Below, in pieces: positions 18,077-26,613 of a stretch of 64,000 nt of DNA. The stretch lies in NCBI GenBank assembly GCA_937889595.1, contig CALAOR010000020.1, positions 1 to 64,000 on the forward strand, in the 5' to 3' direction. The position numbers and the translations under genes are program-made. How positions within the stretch are numbered: position 1 is the stretch's first letter; every line of letters begins with the position of its first letter. The DNA comes from an uncultured bacterium (GTDB taxonomy: Bacteria; Oederibacteriota; PGYV01; Palsa-1178). The notes under the pieces are model-generated. The model saw only the letters and a program-made list of their open reading frames with translations. It did not search any database and was not told the DNA's origin.

Positions 18077-18775
18077 CTATTCTTTCTTGTGTTTTTCTTC
18101 GGTTATCTTTTCCCACGCGTCGCGGGCCAGGTGCTCGATGTTCGGGAAGTTGGAGATCTGGTCGTATTTTACAACCCGCGAAAACCATAAAACAGCGTCA
18201 TTATAGTTCCCAAGCATCCTGTTTAACTCGCCGGCGAGATACATGATACCGGGTACGCCTATTTTTTCCGGTATATGCGTTCCTTTTTCAAATGTTTTTA
18301 CGTAATATTCAAGGGCAAGTTTTATGTATTCAATGTCTTTATCCTTATCTCCCATTTCCCTGTACATCCAGGATATGTGCATATAAAGCCCCGCAATGGT
18401 CAGGGGATCTTCGGGTTTATAATGTTTGGCGAAAGTAATTGCCAGCAAATGTTTTCTGACCGCAGTTTCCACGTCAAGCTCTTTTACCTGCTGGAAATTG
18501 ATGTTTTTCTTTGAGTCTTTTATGGCCCCTGCGAGTTTGACTATTTCAGGATGATACTCAAGGGTTTTGTCGTCAAAATCATCATTTCTTGCGCCATAGT
18601 TGCACTCCGGGCACACTGTTACAGCATATAATAAAGGGTTTAAATCCTCATATACTTTATGAAAATCCGGCTCAGACGCTTTTACTTTGAGTGCGGAAGG
18701 CCTGACCCTGGGTGTGTTAAAAACCGCATTACACGCCGGGCATTTTACTTCCTTTAACCATATTGGTTCGTTCAT
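18077..18775 (-). CDS. DUF2225 family protein
   Basis: 232 aa. The N-terminus has two zinc-ribbon-like Cys pairs (CPAC near residue 12 and CPEC near 55, in YAVTVCPECNYGA), followed by an all-helical, TPR-like region (HISWMYREMGDKDKD, ELNRMLGNYNDAVLWFSRV). This arrangement is diagnostic of DUF2225, a cytoplasmic family of unknown function. The gene has AAGGAGC before ATG, lies 19 bases downstream of the aminotransferase gene, and is probably the last gene of the PfkB-aminotransferase run. Confidence 0.82.
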   Translation of the reverse strand: MNEPIWLKEVKCPACNAVFNTPRVRPSALKVKASEPDFHKVYEDLNPLLYAVTVCPECNYGARNDDFDDKTLEYHPEIVKLAGAIKDSKKNINFQQVKELDVETAVRKHLLAITFAKHYKPEDPLTIAGLYMHISWMYREMGDKDKDIEYIKLALEYYVKTFEKGTHIPEKIGVPGIMYLAGELNRMLGNYNDAVLWFSRVVKYDQISNFPNIEHLARDAWEKITEEKHKKE

Positions 18776-18794
18776 ACAGCTCCTTCTATTGATT

Positions 18795-19979
18795 TTATTT
18801 CAAGAACTCTTTTATCCGGTCCAGCCCTTTATCGATATTCGCAAGCGAAGTGGCGTATGAAAGCCTGAAGTGTACATCGCTTCCAAAAGCTATTCCGGGA
18901 ACTACGGCCACTTTTGCTTCGGTTAAAAGCATGTCGGCCAGTGTCATGGAACCGTCTATTTTCCGCCCTTTTATTTCTTTTCCTATTAATTTTTTAAAGT
19001 TGGGAAAAACATAAAAAGCGCCGTCTGGCTCCACACAAGTCATGCCCGGGATATCAAGCACCCTCTTTAAAATGTGCTTTCTGCGTTTGTCAAACTCGGC
19101 AACCATGTCAGAAACAACTTTTTCATCGGTCTTCATGGCCTCAATTGCCGCATACTGCGATATGGTAGCGGGGTTCGATGTGGAGTGGGACTGCATGTTG
19201 TCCATTGCTTTTACCAGTTCCATATCGTCACAGGCTGCGTATCCTATCCTCCAGCCCGTCATGGCGTGTGATTTTGACACTCCGTTTACCACTATGGTTT
19301 TTGCCTTGATTGCCGGTGAAAGTGAAGCTATGGATATGTGTTTTTTTCCGTTATAAAGGTCCTTTTCATAAATTTCATCGGAAATGATGAGAATATTATG
19401 TTTTAAACATATATCGGCTATCTGTTTGAGGGACTCAAGCGACATTACGCAGCCCGTGGGGTTTGAAGGCGAGTTAAGGACCAGCATTTTGGTTTTTGAG
19501 GTTATCTTTGATGCCAGAAGTTCCATATTAACTTCAAATTTCTTTGATTCGTCAAGTTCAACAAGCACAGGCACAGCATCGGCCATCTTCACCATCTCCA
19601 CATAGGAAACCCAGAACGGCGAGAAGATTATTACCTCGTCCCCGGGATTGATTCCGGCCATGAAAATATTGAACAAAGAATGTTTTGCCCCGCATGAAAC
19701 AATGATATTGGATGCCTTGTAATCCAGCCCGTTGTCTTTTTTAAGCTTTGCCGCTATAAGATTTTTCAGGTCAGGCAGTCCTGATGCGGGCGTGTATCTT
19801 GTCTTATTTTCATTTATGGCCCTGATCCCGGCCTGCTTTATGTTCTCAGGCGTGTTAAAATCAGGTTCTCCCGCCCCGAAACCAACCAGGTCAATGCCGT
19901 CGGCTATCATTTGTTTTGCTTTTGCGTCAATGGCAAGTGTGATTGAAGCCGATACTTTTTTCATCCGATTCGCTATCAT
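18795..19979 (-). CDS. PLP-dependent aspartate-type aminotransferase
   Basis: 394 aa, fold-type I aminotransferase of the I-gamma (thermostable AspC) group. The cofactor lysine is K236 in VNGVSKSHAMTGWRIGY; N173 (SNPTG), D201 and Y204 complete the PLP pocket, and R244 is conserved nearby. It should transfer amino groups between aspartate (or a related acid) and 2-oxoglutarate, linking to glutamate made by GltBD. GGAGG lies 7 bases before ATG. It is tandem with a second aminotransferase of a different branch. Confidence 0.9.
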   Translation of the reverse strand: MIANRMKKVSASITLAIDAKAKQMIADGIDLVGFGAGEPDFNTPENIKQAGIRAINENKTRYTPASGLPDLKNLIAAKLKKDNGLDYKASNIIVSCGAKHSLFNIFMAGINPGDEVIIFSPFWVSYVEMVKMADAVPVLVELDESKKFEVNMELLASKITSKTKMLVLNSPSNPTGCVMSLESLKQIADICLKHNILIISDEIYEKDLYNGKKHISIASLSPAIKAKTIVVNGVSKSHAMTGWRIGYAACDDMELVKAMDNMQSHSTSNPATISQYAAIEAMKTDEKVVSDMVAEFDKRRKHILKRVLDIPGMTCVEPDGAFYVFPNFKKLIGKEIKGRKIDGSMTLADMLLTEAKVAVVPGIAFGSDVHFRLSYATSLANIDKGLDRIKEFLK

Positions 19980-20012
19980 TTCAAAACCTCCATATGTAAT
20001 ATAATTTAATTA

Positions 20013-21230
20013 CTATTTTGCCATCATATCCTTGATATTTCTCAGCGCTTGTTTGGTCCTCTGCTCATTTTCAATCAGGGAAAAACGCACGAAGCCCTCC
20101 CCGCCTACGCCAAAACCTGTTCCCGGGGATACGGCCGTGTCGGCTTCCCTCAGGAGTTTCACCGCAAAATCAACAGACCTTAATGCCCCGTATTTTTCCG
20201 GTATCTTTGCCCATACAAACATGGTTGCCTTGGGTTTATCAGCTTCCCATCCGAGTTTTTGAAGGCCGTCCACAAGCACATCCCGTCTGACCCTGTAGAT
20301 TTCGCGTATATCCTTGACGCAGTCGTCCCTGGAGTTTAAAGCGTGTATGGCGGCTATCTGGATAGGCTGGAACATGCCGTAATCAAGGTAACTTTTTATT
20401 TTCTCAAGCGCTTTTACTATGTATTTGTTGCCCACCAGAAAACCCACCCTCCAGCCGGGCATGTTGAAAGTCTTGGACAGCGTATAAAATTCGGCCCCTA
20501 TTTCCTTGGCTCCGGGCACCTGTAAAAAACTTGGCGGCAGATATCCGTCAAAATACAGCTCGGCGTACGCATTGTCATGAAGCACTATGATATTGTTCTT
20601 CTTGGCGAATGCGACAACCTTTTCAAAAAAACTTAAATCCACGACTTCCGCGGTAGGATTATGCGGATAGTTAAGCACAAGTATCTTTGGTTTTGGCCAC
20701 GTGTTCTCTACGACCTTCACCATGTCTTCAAAAAAGTCCCTGCCTTTTACTATGGGCACGGATATCACATTGCCGCCGGCAAGCGTGACCGCTATCGAAT
20801 GTATGGGATAGCAGGGCGTGGGGACAATCACATTATCCCCTCTGTTTATAACCGCGTACATCAGATGCGAAATGCCTTCTTTTGATCCTATGGTGGCTAT
20901 GCATTCGGTCGCCGGGTCGAGTTCAACCCCGAAACGCCTCTTATAATAATCAGCTACCGCAAGGTTGAGCTTAAATATGCCCCTTGACGCTGAATACCTG
21001 TGGTTTTTGGAATTCTGCGCGGCCTCGATCAGTTTATCGACAATATGCCTTGGTGTTGCGCCGTCCGGATTACCCATGGAAAAATCAATGATGTCATGGC
21101 CCGCCTTCCTTAATGAGGCAAGTTCTTTTTTTACAACGCCAAAAACATACGGCGGAAGATTTTTAAGTTTTTCGCCTTCAAGGTCCTGCAAAACTTTTAA
21201 AAGGTCGCCTTCAATATTTTCTATGCCCAT
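20013..21230 (-). CDS. PLP-dependent aminotransferase, AlaC-like
   Basis: 405 aa, fold-type I, closest in pattern to AlaC/YfdZ glutamate-pyruvate aminotransferases and to LL-diaminopimelate aminotransferases. PLP residues are N191 (PHNPT), D219, Y222 and K253 (YTLSKTFNMPGWRVGF), with R261 following. The C-terminal AVSPGTGFGVGGEGFVRFSL is also typical of AlaC. It has GGGGAG before ATG and lies 18 bases after the PfkB kinase gene. It may make alanine from pyruvate and glutamate; a role in lysine synthesis is less likely but not excluded. Confidence 0.87.
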   Translation of the reverse strand: MGIENIEGDLLKVLQDLEGEKLKNLPPYVFGVVKKELASLRKAGHDIIDFSMGNPDGATPRHIVDKLIEAAQNSKNHRYSASRGIFKLNLAVADYYKRRFGVELDPATECIATIGSKEGISHLMYAVINRGDNVIVPTPCYPIHSIAVTLAGGNVISVPIVKGRDFFEDMVKVVENTWPKPKILVLNYPHNPTAEVVDLSFFEKVVAFAKKNNIIVLHDNAYAELYFDGYLPPSFLQVPGAKEIGAEFYTLSKTFNMPGWRVGFLVGNKYIVKALEKIKSYLDYGMFQPIQIAAIHALNSRDDCVKDIREIYRVRRDVLVDGLQKLGWEADKPKATMFVWAKIPEKYGALRSVDFAVKLLREADTAVSPGTGFGVGGEGFVRFSLIENEQRTKQALRNIKDMMAK

Positions 21231-21248
21231 AATTAACTCCCCGGATAA

Positions 21249-22148
21249 TCAAAAATTCACCATCTTTTTTATTTCATTCATCCTGTTCTCTATGTCTTTT
21301 GTCCTTATCTTAAGCAGCCCGTCTATGGAAAAATCCTCGACTGTAAATGACGCGACTGTGTTCCCGTACGCAATCGCCCTTTTCAGCGTGGCTGCGTCGG
21401 TCTTACCGGTCTTGGCCAGATAGCCTGTAAACGCGCCGGCAAATGAGTCCCCTGCGCCTGTTGGATCCACCACATTGTCAACCGGGTATGAAGGCAGCGA
21501 AAAATAAATTCCCTGCCCCGAAAGGCACGAACCGTGCTCGCCCTTTTTTATTATCACGTATTTGGGCCCGAGCTTTTGGATTTCCGCGGCGCCGTGCATA
21601 ACATTGTCTTTGCCTGTAAAAAGCCTTATTTCCTCGTCATTTAAAACAACACAATCGACCCGTTTGAAGACTTCAGTCAATTCCTGCTTTTTAATGTTGA
21701 TCCAGAGGTCCATGGTGTCGCATACGGTAAACTTAAGCCTGCGCATCGAGTTTAACACTTTCATCTGAAGCTTGGGATCGATATTCGCGAGAAATAAAAA
21801 CGGTATATCCCTGTACTTCTCCGGCAATTCAGGCTCAAACTTTTCAAATACGTTAAGTTCCGTCGTGATAGTCTCGCGTGTTTTCATATCCTGGTTATAC
21901 TTTCCGGCCCAGAAAAATGATTTGCCGGGTGATTTTTTTACGCCTGAAGTGTCGATCTTGCGTTCCTCTAATATATTCATGTGCTCCTGGGTAAAATCAT
22001 CCCCCACGACCCCCACTATATGGGCGGTGTCAAAATTGGAAGCCGCCAACGACGCGTAGACACAGGCCCCGCCTATTACCCTCTCGCGCTTTGCAAAAGG
22101 TGTTTCTATGGTATCAAAAGCCATTGAGCCCACGATAACTAACGGCAT
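21249..22148 (-). CDS. PfkB-family sugar kinase
   Basis: 299 aa ribokinase-fold kinase. The N-terminal GG of IGGACVYASLA (26-27), the NDEE motif (169-172) and the signature DPTGAGDSFAG (227 on, D233 as catalytic base) are all present. It is short for ribokinase and lacks features that would name a single substrate; adenosine, fructose and ribose kinases all share this layout. GGAG lies 6 bases before ATG. It heads the run PfkB kinase, AlaC-like, AspC-like, DUF2225. Confidence 0.87.
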   Translation of the reverse strand: MPLVIVGSMAFDTIETPFAKRERVIGGACVYASLAASNFDTAHIVGVVGDDFTQEHMNILEERKIDTSGVKKSPGKSFFWAGKYNQDMKTRETITTELNVFEKFEPELPEKYRDIPFLFLANIDPKLQMKVLNSMRRLKFTVCDTMDLWINIKKQELTEVFKRVDCVVLNDEEIRLFTGKDNVMHGAAEIQKLGPKYVIIKKGEHGSCLSGQGIYFSLPSYPVDNVVDPTGAGDSFAGAFTGYLAKTGKTDAATLKRAIAYGNTVASFTVEDFSIDGLLKIRTKDIENRMNEIKKMVNF

Positions 22149-22181
22149 TATTATCTCCTTGGATATTATTCTTTGACAATG

Positions 22182-22209
22182 AATATAACATTTACGGCTA
22201 TAAAATCAA
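22182..22209 (-). promoter_or_regulatory. Probable sigma-70 promoter of the PfkB kinase operon
   Basis: -35 TTGATT (22209-22204), 16-base spacer, -10 TATATT (22187-22182), about 35-40 bases before the start codon, on the minus strand. Confidence 0.5.
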
Positions 22210-22245
22210 CAGTTTTTTAAAACGGGTATTTGCAGGAAAAAAATG

Positions 22246-22557
22246 TCAGGAAAAATCGCTTTCCTGATCAAGATAATTCTCAACAGTATGCAGAAGTTCG
22301 TGCACTTCCCTGATCATCGATACATCGGAATGCTTTGAATAATCAATGGCCCTTCTTATCATTGACTCGACGGGCGTACCCTTTAAATCGTCGATTATAG
22401 AAAGTGCTGAAATAACTTTTAACAATCCCTTTTTCCAGTTAATCTCGCATTTCCCCCTGCGCTGTATGTCATATTTCATAAAATTAGAAACGTATATAGA
22501 ATTCCATGTGCTGATTACTTCCACAAAATCATTTTTGTCCATAACCACACACTCCAT
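22246..22557 (-). CDS. Small unrecognised protein, paralogue of the 16017-16329 gene
   Basis: 103 aa, not recognised. It shares the DFxExI..W..IY, W..G..K...AL..D.L.GTP and V..LL..VE.YL pattern with the gene at 16017-16329. The sequence looks all-helical and soluble, with an acidic C-terminus and no signal peptide. GGAG lies 9 bases before ATG; a second Met (residue 6) is a possible start. It stands alone behind a consensus promoter with a palindrome beside the -35 box, so it is probably strongly expressed under some condition. Nothing in the neighbours indicates a job. Confidence 0.72.
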   Translation of the reverse strand: MECVVMDKNDFVEVISTWNSIYVSNFMKYDIQRRGKCEINWKKGLLKVISALSIIDDLKGTPVESMIRRAIDYSKHSDVSMIREVHELLHTVENYLDQESDFS

Positions 22558-22603
22558 ATTGTTTTGCTCCTTTAATCAGGCAGTATTTACTTAACATTAT
22601 TAA

Positions 22604-22632
22604 ATTATACATAAAAACAGCGTATGTGTCAA
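22604..22632 (-). promoter_or_regulatory. Consensus sigma-70 promoter
   Basis: Perfect TTGACA (22632-22627), 17-base spacer and perfect TATAAT (22609-22604) on the minus strand, about 47 bases upstream of the small paralogous gene. This is the best match to consensus in the window. Confidence 0.8.
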
Positions 22633-22636
22633 GCGA

Positions 22637-22652
22637 CAATGTCTTGACATTG
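22637..22652. promoter_or_regulatory. Palindromic operator candidate
   Basis: CAATGTCTTGACATTG is a perfect 16-bp palindrome just upstream of the -35 box, flanked by outer arms CGTATGT (22621-22627) and ACATACG (22655-22661). The nested symmetry suggests a dimeric or tetrameric regulator site. The rest of 22662-22812 is AT-rich with no gene. Confidence 0.5.
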
Positions 22653-22812
22653 GTACATACGATTAGGTGATTCTGATAATCGCTTTAAAAATATAATGTT
22701 TTATAGGAGATGCAAAATAAATATATTTTACAATCTTACATAATATCTATTATTATAATAGAGGTATTTTAATAGGTTTATTTTGCGGGGATATACAGGA
22801 CAAAATAATCTA

Positions 22813-23415
22813 TCATTTATTATTTTTTTTTAAAAAGTAATTTATCTTATATGCGTCGCCGAGCACAAATGGAGCGCCGTGCCCGGGATAAACATTAAGA
22901 CTTTTGTCAAAGGAATCAAAAAGTTTCAGGCTTTTTTGGAGGATTTTTGGGTCCCCGGACGGCAGGTCCGTCCTTCCGACCGTATCATAAAATAATGTAT
23001 CGCCCGAAAAAAGGCTGTTCCCCATCTTAATTACAACGCAACCAGCGGTATGCCCGGGCGTATGGGTTATTTCAATGCCGTCAATCATATACCTGCCGCC
23101 GCTATAGTAATTAATTCCATTGATTGAGAAAGGAGTTCCCGTGAATTCCGAAAGGTTCTGCGCCGCATCATTAAGCAGTCCTTTTTCATCAGCGTGGGCA
23201 TATATGATCGATTTGTCGAAGTTTTTTACTGAAAAGGTGTGGTCATAGTGCCCGTGGGTTAAAAATACGTATTTAACCGGCAATTGGCATTTGTCGATTG
23301 CGGCTTTAATACCGTCATAATCAACACCCGGATCTATTACATACAGGCAGCCATTATCGGCGACAACATAACAATTCTCGCCGAATTCCCCGTCTGTTAT
23401 TGTAGCTATCTCCAT
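22813..23415 (-). CDS. Metallo-beta-lactamase-fold hydrolase, glyoxalase II-like
   Basis: 200 aa. The HXHXDH motif (H54, H56, D58, H59 in LTHGHYDHTF), the second metal His in HTPGHTAG, the bridging Asp in SGDTLFYDTVGR and the final His in VYPGHGAP are all present, so it should be a two-metal hydrolase. Size and motif spacing match YcbL/GloB-like enzymes acting on thioesters such as lactoylglutathione or similar. It lies 33 bases after the lipoprotein gene and has no clear ribosome site, so it may be read through from the glycan locus. Confidence 0.87.
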   Translation of the reverse strand: MEIATITDGEFGENCYVVADNGCLYVIDPGVDYDGIKAAIDKCQLPVKYVFLTHGHYDHTFSVKNFDKSIIYAHADEKGLLNDAAQNLSEFTGTPFSINGINYYSGGRYMIDGIEITHTPGHTAGCVVIKMGNSLFSGDTLFYDTVGRTDLPSGDPKILQKSLKLFDSFDKSLNVYPGHGAPFVLGDAYKINYFLKKNNK

Positions 23416-23448
23416 GATTTATTGCGCAATCGGCGGCATGATGGCGGT

Positions 23449-24153
23449 CTATTGTATGTTTATGGAGTCAATATATATGTAACCCGTATAGCCGGTCGAT
23501 GCCGCGTCTCCGCTCTGGCCAACAACAATGCCGAGTTTCACGGGGAGGCTTGTCGACACGCTGTTTTGAGAAAGAGTATTGCCGTTCAGGTGCCCGGCTT
23601 GGCCGTTCCCATTTTGCAGCGTCATGGCGCTGTCGACATTTACCGCAAGGGCATTCCATTGTCCCTTTATGGCGCCGGTTGGAGCCGAAAGATTCTGCCA
23701 GGTTGACTGGTACCAGTCACTATTATTGGAAGAGTCAAACTGCATGTAGAAAAAACATCCATAAGGCACGCTGGAAGCGAACATGCCGTTTGGCACCCAT
23801 ATATGTCCGGAGATGACCTTACCCGTAAGCGTGGAAAGTGTAATACCGGCCCTGTCAAGCCTTCCCTGCTTATTCGGCGCGTCAAATAACACAGTTATTT
23901 TTACCGAGGCGCTTCCCATATACGCTTTAACTGTCGATATGGAAGTGTCGGTAAACCCTCCCCCGCTTAAGGTAATACCCGCAAGGTCAGAGTCTGTTTC
24001 AAAAGGGTATGTGGAATTATCTACCCCGCCCGGCGCTCCCTCATTCGGATTTGCGGGGTTGTTCGGGCTTGTGCCTGTGTCCTTTATCTTTCCGCACGAA
24101 GCAAGAAATAGAGCAGCTATTACAACCGCTGAAAATATAATTGTTCTTTTCAT
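23449..24153 (-). CDS. Lipoprotein with carbohydrate-binding-like beta domain
   Basis: 234 aa. The signal peptide ends with a lipobox (FLASCGK), followed by a linker rich in Asn, Pro and Gly (about 26-50). The remaining 180 residues are beta-rich with Trp/Tyr-containing strands (ISGHIWVPNG, WYQSTWQNLSAP) and end GYIYIDSINIQ, the calcium/strand ending common in carbohydrate-binding modules. I cannot assign a CBM family. It follows the tandem GH5 gene by 13 bases with AAAGGAGG before ATG, which supports a surface glycan-binding role in that locus. Confidence 0.72.
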   Translation of the reverse strand: MKRTIIFSAVVIAALFLASCGKIKDTGTSPNNPANPNEGAPGGVDNSTYPFETDSDLAGITLSGGGFTDTSISTVKAYMGSASVKITVLFDAPNKQGRLDRAGITLSTLTGKVISGHIWVPNGMFASSVPYGCFFYMQFDSSNNSDWYQSTWQNLSAPTGAIKGQWNALAVNVDSAMTLQNGNGQAGHLNGNTLSQNSVSTSLPVKLGIVVGQSGDAASTGYTGYIYIDSINIQ

Positions 24154-24166
24154 TTAAAACCTCCTT

Positions 24167-26587
24167 TTAATATCCGGCCTTATTTACTTCATTGGCGTAT
24201 TTTGTGAATATATTCATATACACAGGGTTTGCGTATGACACTTCATTGCCGTCGCCAAAGCTGTATGACGGGTCAATGAGCATCCAGTAATTCATGCCGT
24301 TACCGCCTGCCGCGAAGAACTCGCCTGTCATCGCGTCTATCCACTGCGGCTTGGGGTATTCTTCGAGGTTATTCGGTATGCCGTATTCTTCCATAACGAC
24401 CGGCTTATTCACCTTTTCATGCCCCTGTTTTATGTAATCCTCTATTATCCATTTCGTAGTACTGGCGGAAAAGTGGTTGTAAGGGCTGGCCGGATAAATA
24501 TGGAACGTACAGAAATCTATGGAAGCCGGTTTATGGGAACCTATAAAATCCGTGCCCGAGTAGTGCGTGCCGTCTTCCTTCAGGAAAAAGCCTTCCATAC
24601 CTGTCGTGACCATGTGATTCGTGTCGATTGTCTTGATATAGGACGACATTTCCGCGACCCAATCGTTCATTTGTTTTGATGTCTGGTCATTTTCGTTCCT
24701 TGGCTCGTTCATCAGGTCAAAAGCGAATATTGTCGGGTCGTTTTTATATAAAACGCCGCTTACCGTGTTCTTCCTGTTCACATACGCGTCAATAGTCTGC
24801 TTAAAAAGCTTTTTGCATTCGGCGTTGACCCAGAAATCATTCTTCTGGACGCCCGCCCACTTCGCGTAGACCGCAACTCCGCCGTAATATTCCCAGTTGT
24901 CGGTAAAGTGTATGATCAGCCTTATGTTATGCCTTTTTGCCGAATCAAGGACATAATCCATGGATTTATATGCCGTCTCATTGAATTTATCCGGCCCGAT
25001 CCTGAAATCGTGGGTTGGGTCGTCCTTGTTTGTCAGCGTTTCATTTAAGGCTTCCCCGTTTGACCCGACCCTGATGACCTTAAAACCCGCTTTTGCGGCT
25101 TCCGCGAATATTACATCTATCTTATCCCTGTTCTTTGCACCGTCTTTTTTGCTCAGGTAATAACTGCGTATATAATAGTTGTTTGTTCCGACATACTTGT
25201 ATACATTTTTGCCGTCATAAAAATCAGCGCCTTTTGCTTTTATAAAATTGGAACTCATGGTGAATTTGACTGCCTGAGCCCTTTTCACGGGTTTTGTTTT
25301 GAAACTCATTACTTTTGAAATGCCGCTTTTATCCGCACCGGAGGCCATCACGCAGTATAAATATTGTGTTTCAGGTTTCAGGCCCGCGATCTTTAACTCA
25401 TTGCCGCCCGCTTTGGCGCCTTTAAGTTCCACGCTCTGCAAAAGCGGCGTTTTTTCCCCGTATACTATCTTAATGTCTGTTTTAGAGTCGATTATCGCGC
25501 TTACGACCGCGGAATCAACCCCGGCCTCCGCCTTGATCCCGGTTATCTTTATTGATATGAATTTTTCCTTTAACGACGCCGCAAGTTCCAGCGATTTCTT
25601 AAGTTCCCCGGCCAGCGGCTCCGAACCAAAATCCATGGAGCCTTCGGCCCCCGCATATTTGCCAAAGCCTTCGTAATCATAGATTAAAATGGAGCCTTTG
25701 GAGCCCAAAAATGATTTTGCCGCTTCAAAAACGGTCGAAGTTATTGCCCGGGCGGCGCATGAAAAAGATGCGGCGATAGGCTTGTTAACAGCCGCGTACA
25801 ACCCCGCCGTGTTGTCTGAAAGCGCCTGCAAACCCTGTTCCACACTGTCCTTTTGGCCGATTGAAACCGTGAAAAACGAAATGTCAATTGCCGGCAGCTT
25901 GAATATTTCATCCGCATTATTGTGCGAGCTTAATCCCAATATGACCATATGCCTTTTGTCGAGCGATTTTACATATGAAGACATTTCATCCGCCCATGCG
26001 TACATAACTGCGCCATCCCGGTCGCTTGCGTCATCCGCGCCCGCGCAAAGGTCCCAGCCGAGGATAGCCGGCTCTTCAGAATAAGAAAAACCCGACTTTA
26101 CATTTTTTCTTGCGAGCAGGTGATTTACGTATTTTTTAAAATAGTCCCTGCTTATGATATCCTTGAAAAACACATCGTCATTTGAACCGCCGTTCCATTT
26201 TCTGTATGCTTCCTTGCCTCCGAATACGGCGGAATTGTCGGCAAGCGCTATGATTAATTGTATGCCGTACTTTCCGGCCATGACAATTGTATCATCAAGT
26301 TTTTCAAACTGTTTTTCATTATAAACCCCGGGTTCTTTCTGGAAGGTGTAGTCAGTGTCGCCGCAGTACGACGCGTATATCCTGGCAACAGCCACTCCCT
26401 GCTTTTTTATTCCGGAAAAAGCCTTATCAATCTCATCATTGCCGAGGGTCAGCAAATACGGCATGTTAACGGCAACGATCCTCAGGCCTTTGCCGTTTTC
26501 GCCTGTAATTGACGGGCCGTCAATTACAGCGGCAAATACCGCCAGGGGAGCCAGGATGATCATTATTGCAAACAATAATTTTTTCAT
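24167..26587 (-). CDS. Secreted tandem GH5-like protein, mannanase/cellulase type, N-terminal copy degenerate
   Basis: 806 aa from the ATG with GGAGG four bases upstream; residues 1-19 form a signal peptide. Two GH5 TIM-barrel modules flank a fibronectin-like region (about 335-425). In the C-terminal module the acid/base lies in FAFDLMNEPRNE (about E628) and the nucleophile in KPVVMEEYGIPN (about E733), the pattern of beta-mannanases and cellulases. The N-terminal module keeps the fold phrases (VARIYASYCGD, EPAILGWDLCAGADD, MSSYVKSLDKRHMV), but the NEP motif is replaced by CAGADD and no nucleophile strand is seen, so it is probably a binding or structural copy. Middle gene of the glycan locus. 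Exact substrate unproven. Confidence 0.84.
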   Translation of the reverse strand: MKKLLFAIMIILAPLAVFAAVIDGPSITGENGKGLRIVAVNMPYLLTLGNDEIDKAFSGIKKQGVAVARIYASYCGDTDYTFQKEPGVYNEKQFEKLDDTIVMAGKYGIQLIIALADNSAVFGGKEAYRKWNGGSNDDVFFKDIISRDYFKKYVNHLLARKNVKSGFSYSEEPAILGWDLCAGADDASDRDGAVMYAWADEMSSYVKSLDKRHMVILGLSSHNNADEIFKLPAIDISFFTVSIGQKDSVEQGLQALSDNTAGLYAAVNKPIAASFSCAARAITSTVFEAAKSFLGSKGSILIYDYEGFGKYAGAEGSMDFGSEPLAGELKKSLELAASLKEKFISIKITGIKAEAGVDSAVVSAIIDSKTDIKIVYGEKTPLLQSVELKGAKAGGNELKIAGLKPETQYLYCVMASGADKSGISKVMSFKTKPVKRAQAVKFTMSSNFIKAKGADFYDGKNVYKYVGTNNYYIRSYYLSKKDGAKNRDKIDVIFAEAAKAGFKVIRVGSNGEALNETLTNKDDPTHDFRIGPDKFNETAYKSMDYVLDSAKRHNIRLIIHFTDNWEYYGGVAVYAKWAGVQKNDFWVNAECKKLFKQTIDAYVNRKNTVSGVLYKNDPTIFAFDLMNEPRNENDQTSKQMNDWVAEMSSYIKTIDTNHMVTTGMEGFFLKEDGTHYSGTDFIGSHKPASIDFCTFHIYPASPYNHFSASTTKWIIEDYIKQGHEKVNKPVVMEEYGIPNNLEEYPKPQWIDAMTGEFFAAGGNGMNYWMLIDPSYSFGDGNEVSYANPVYMNIFTKYANEVNKAGY

Positions 26588-26613
26588 AAAACCTCCGTTT
26601 TTCATGTTTATAT

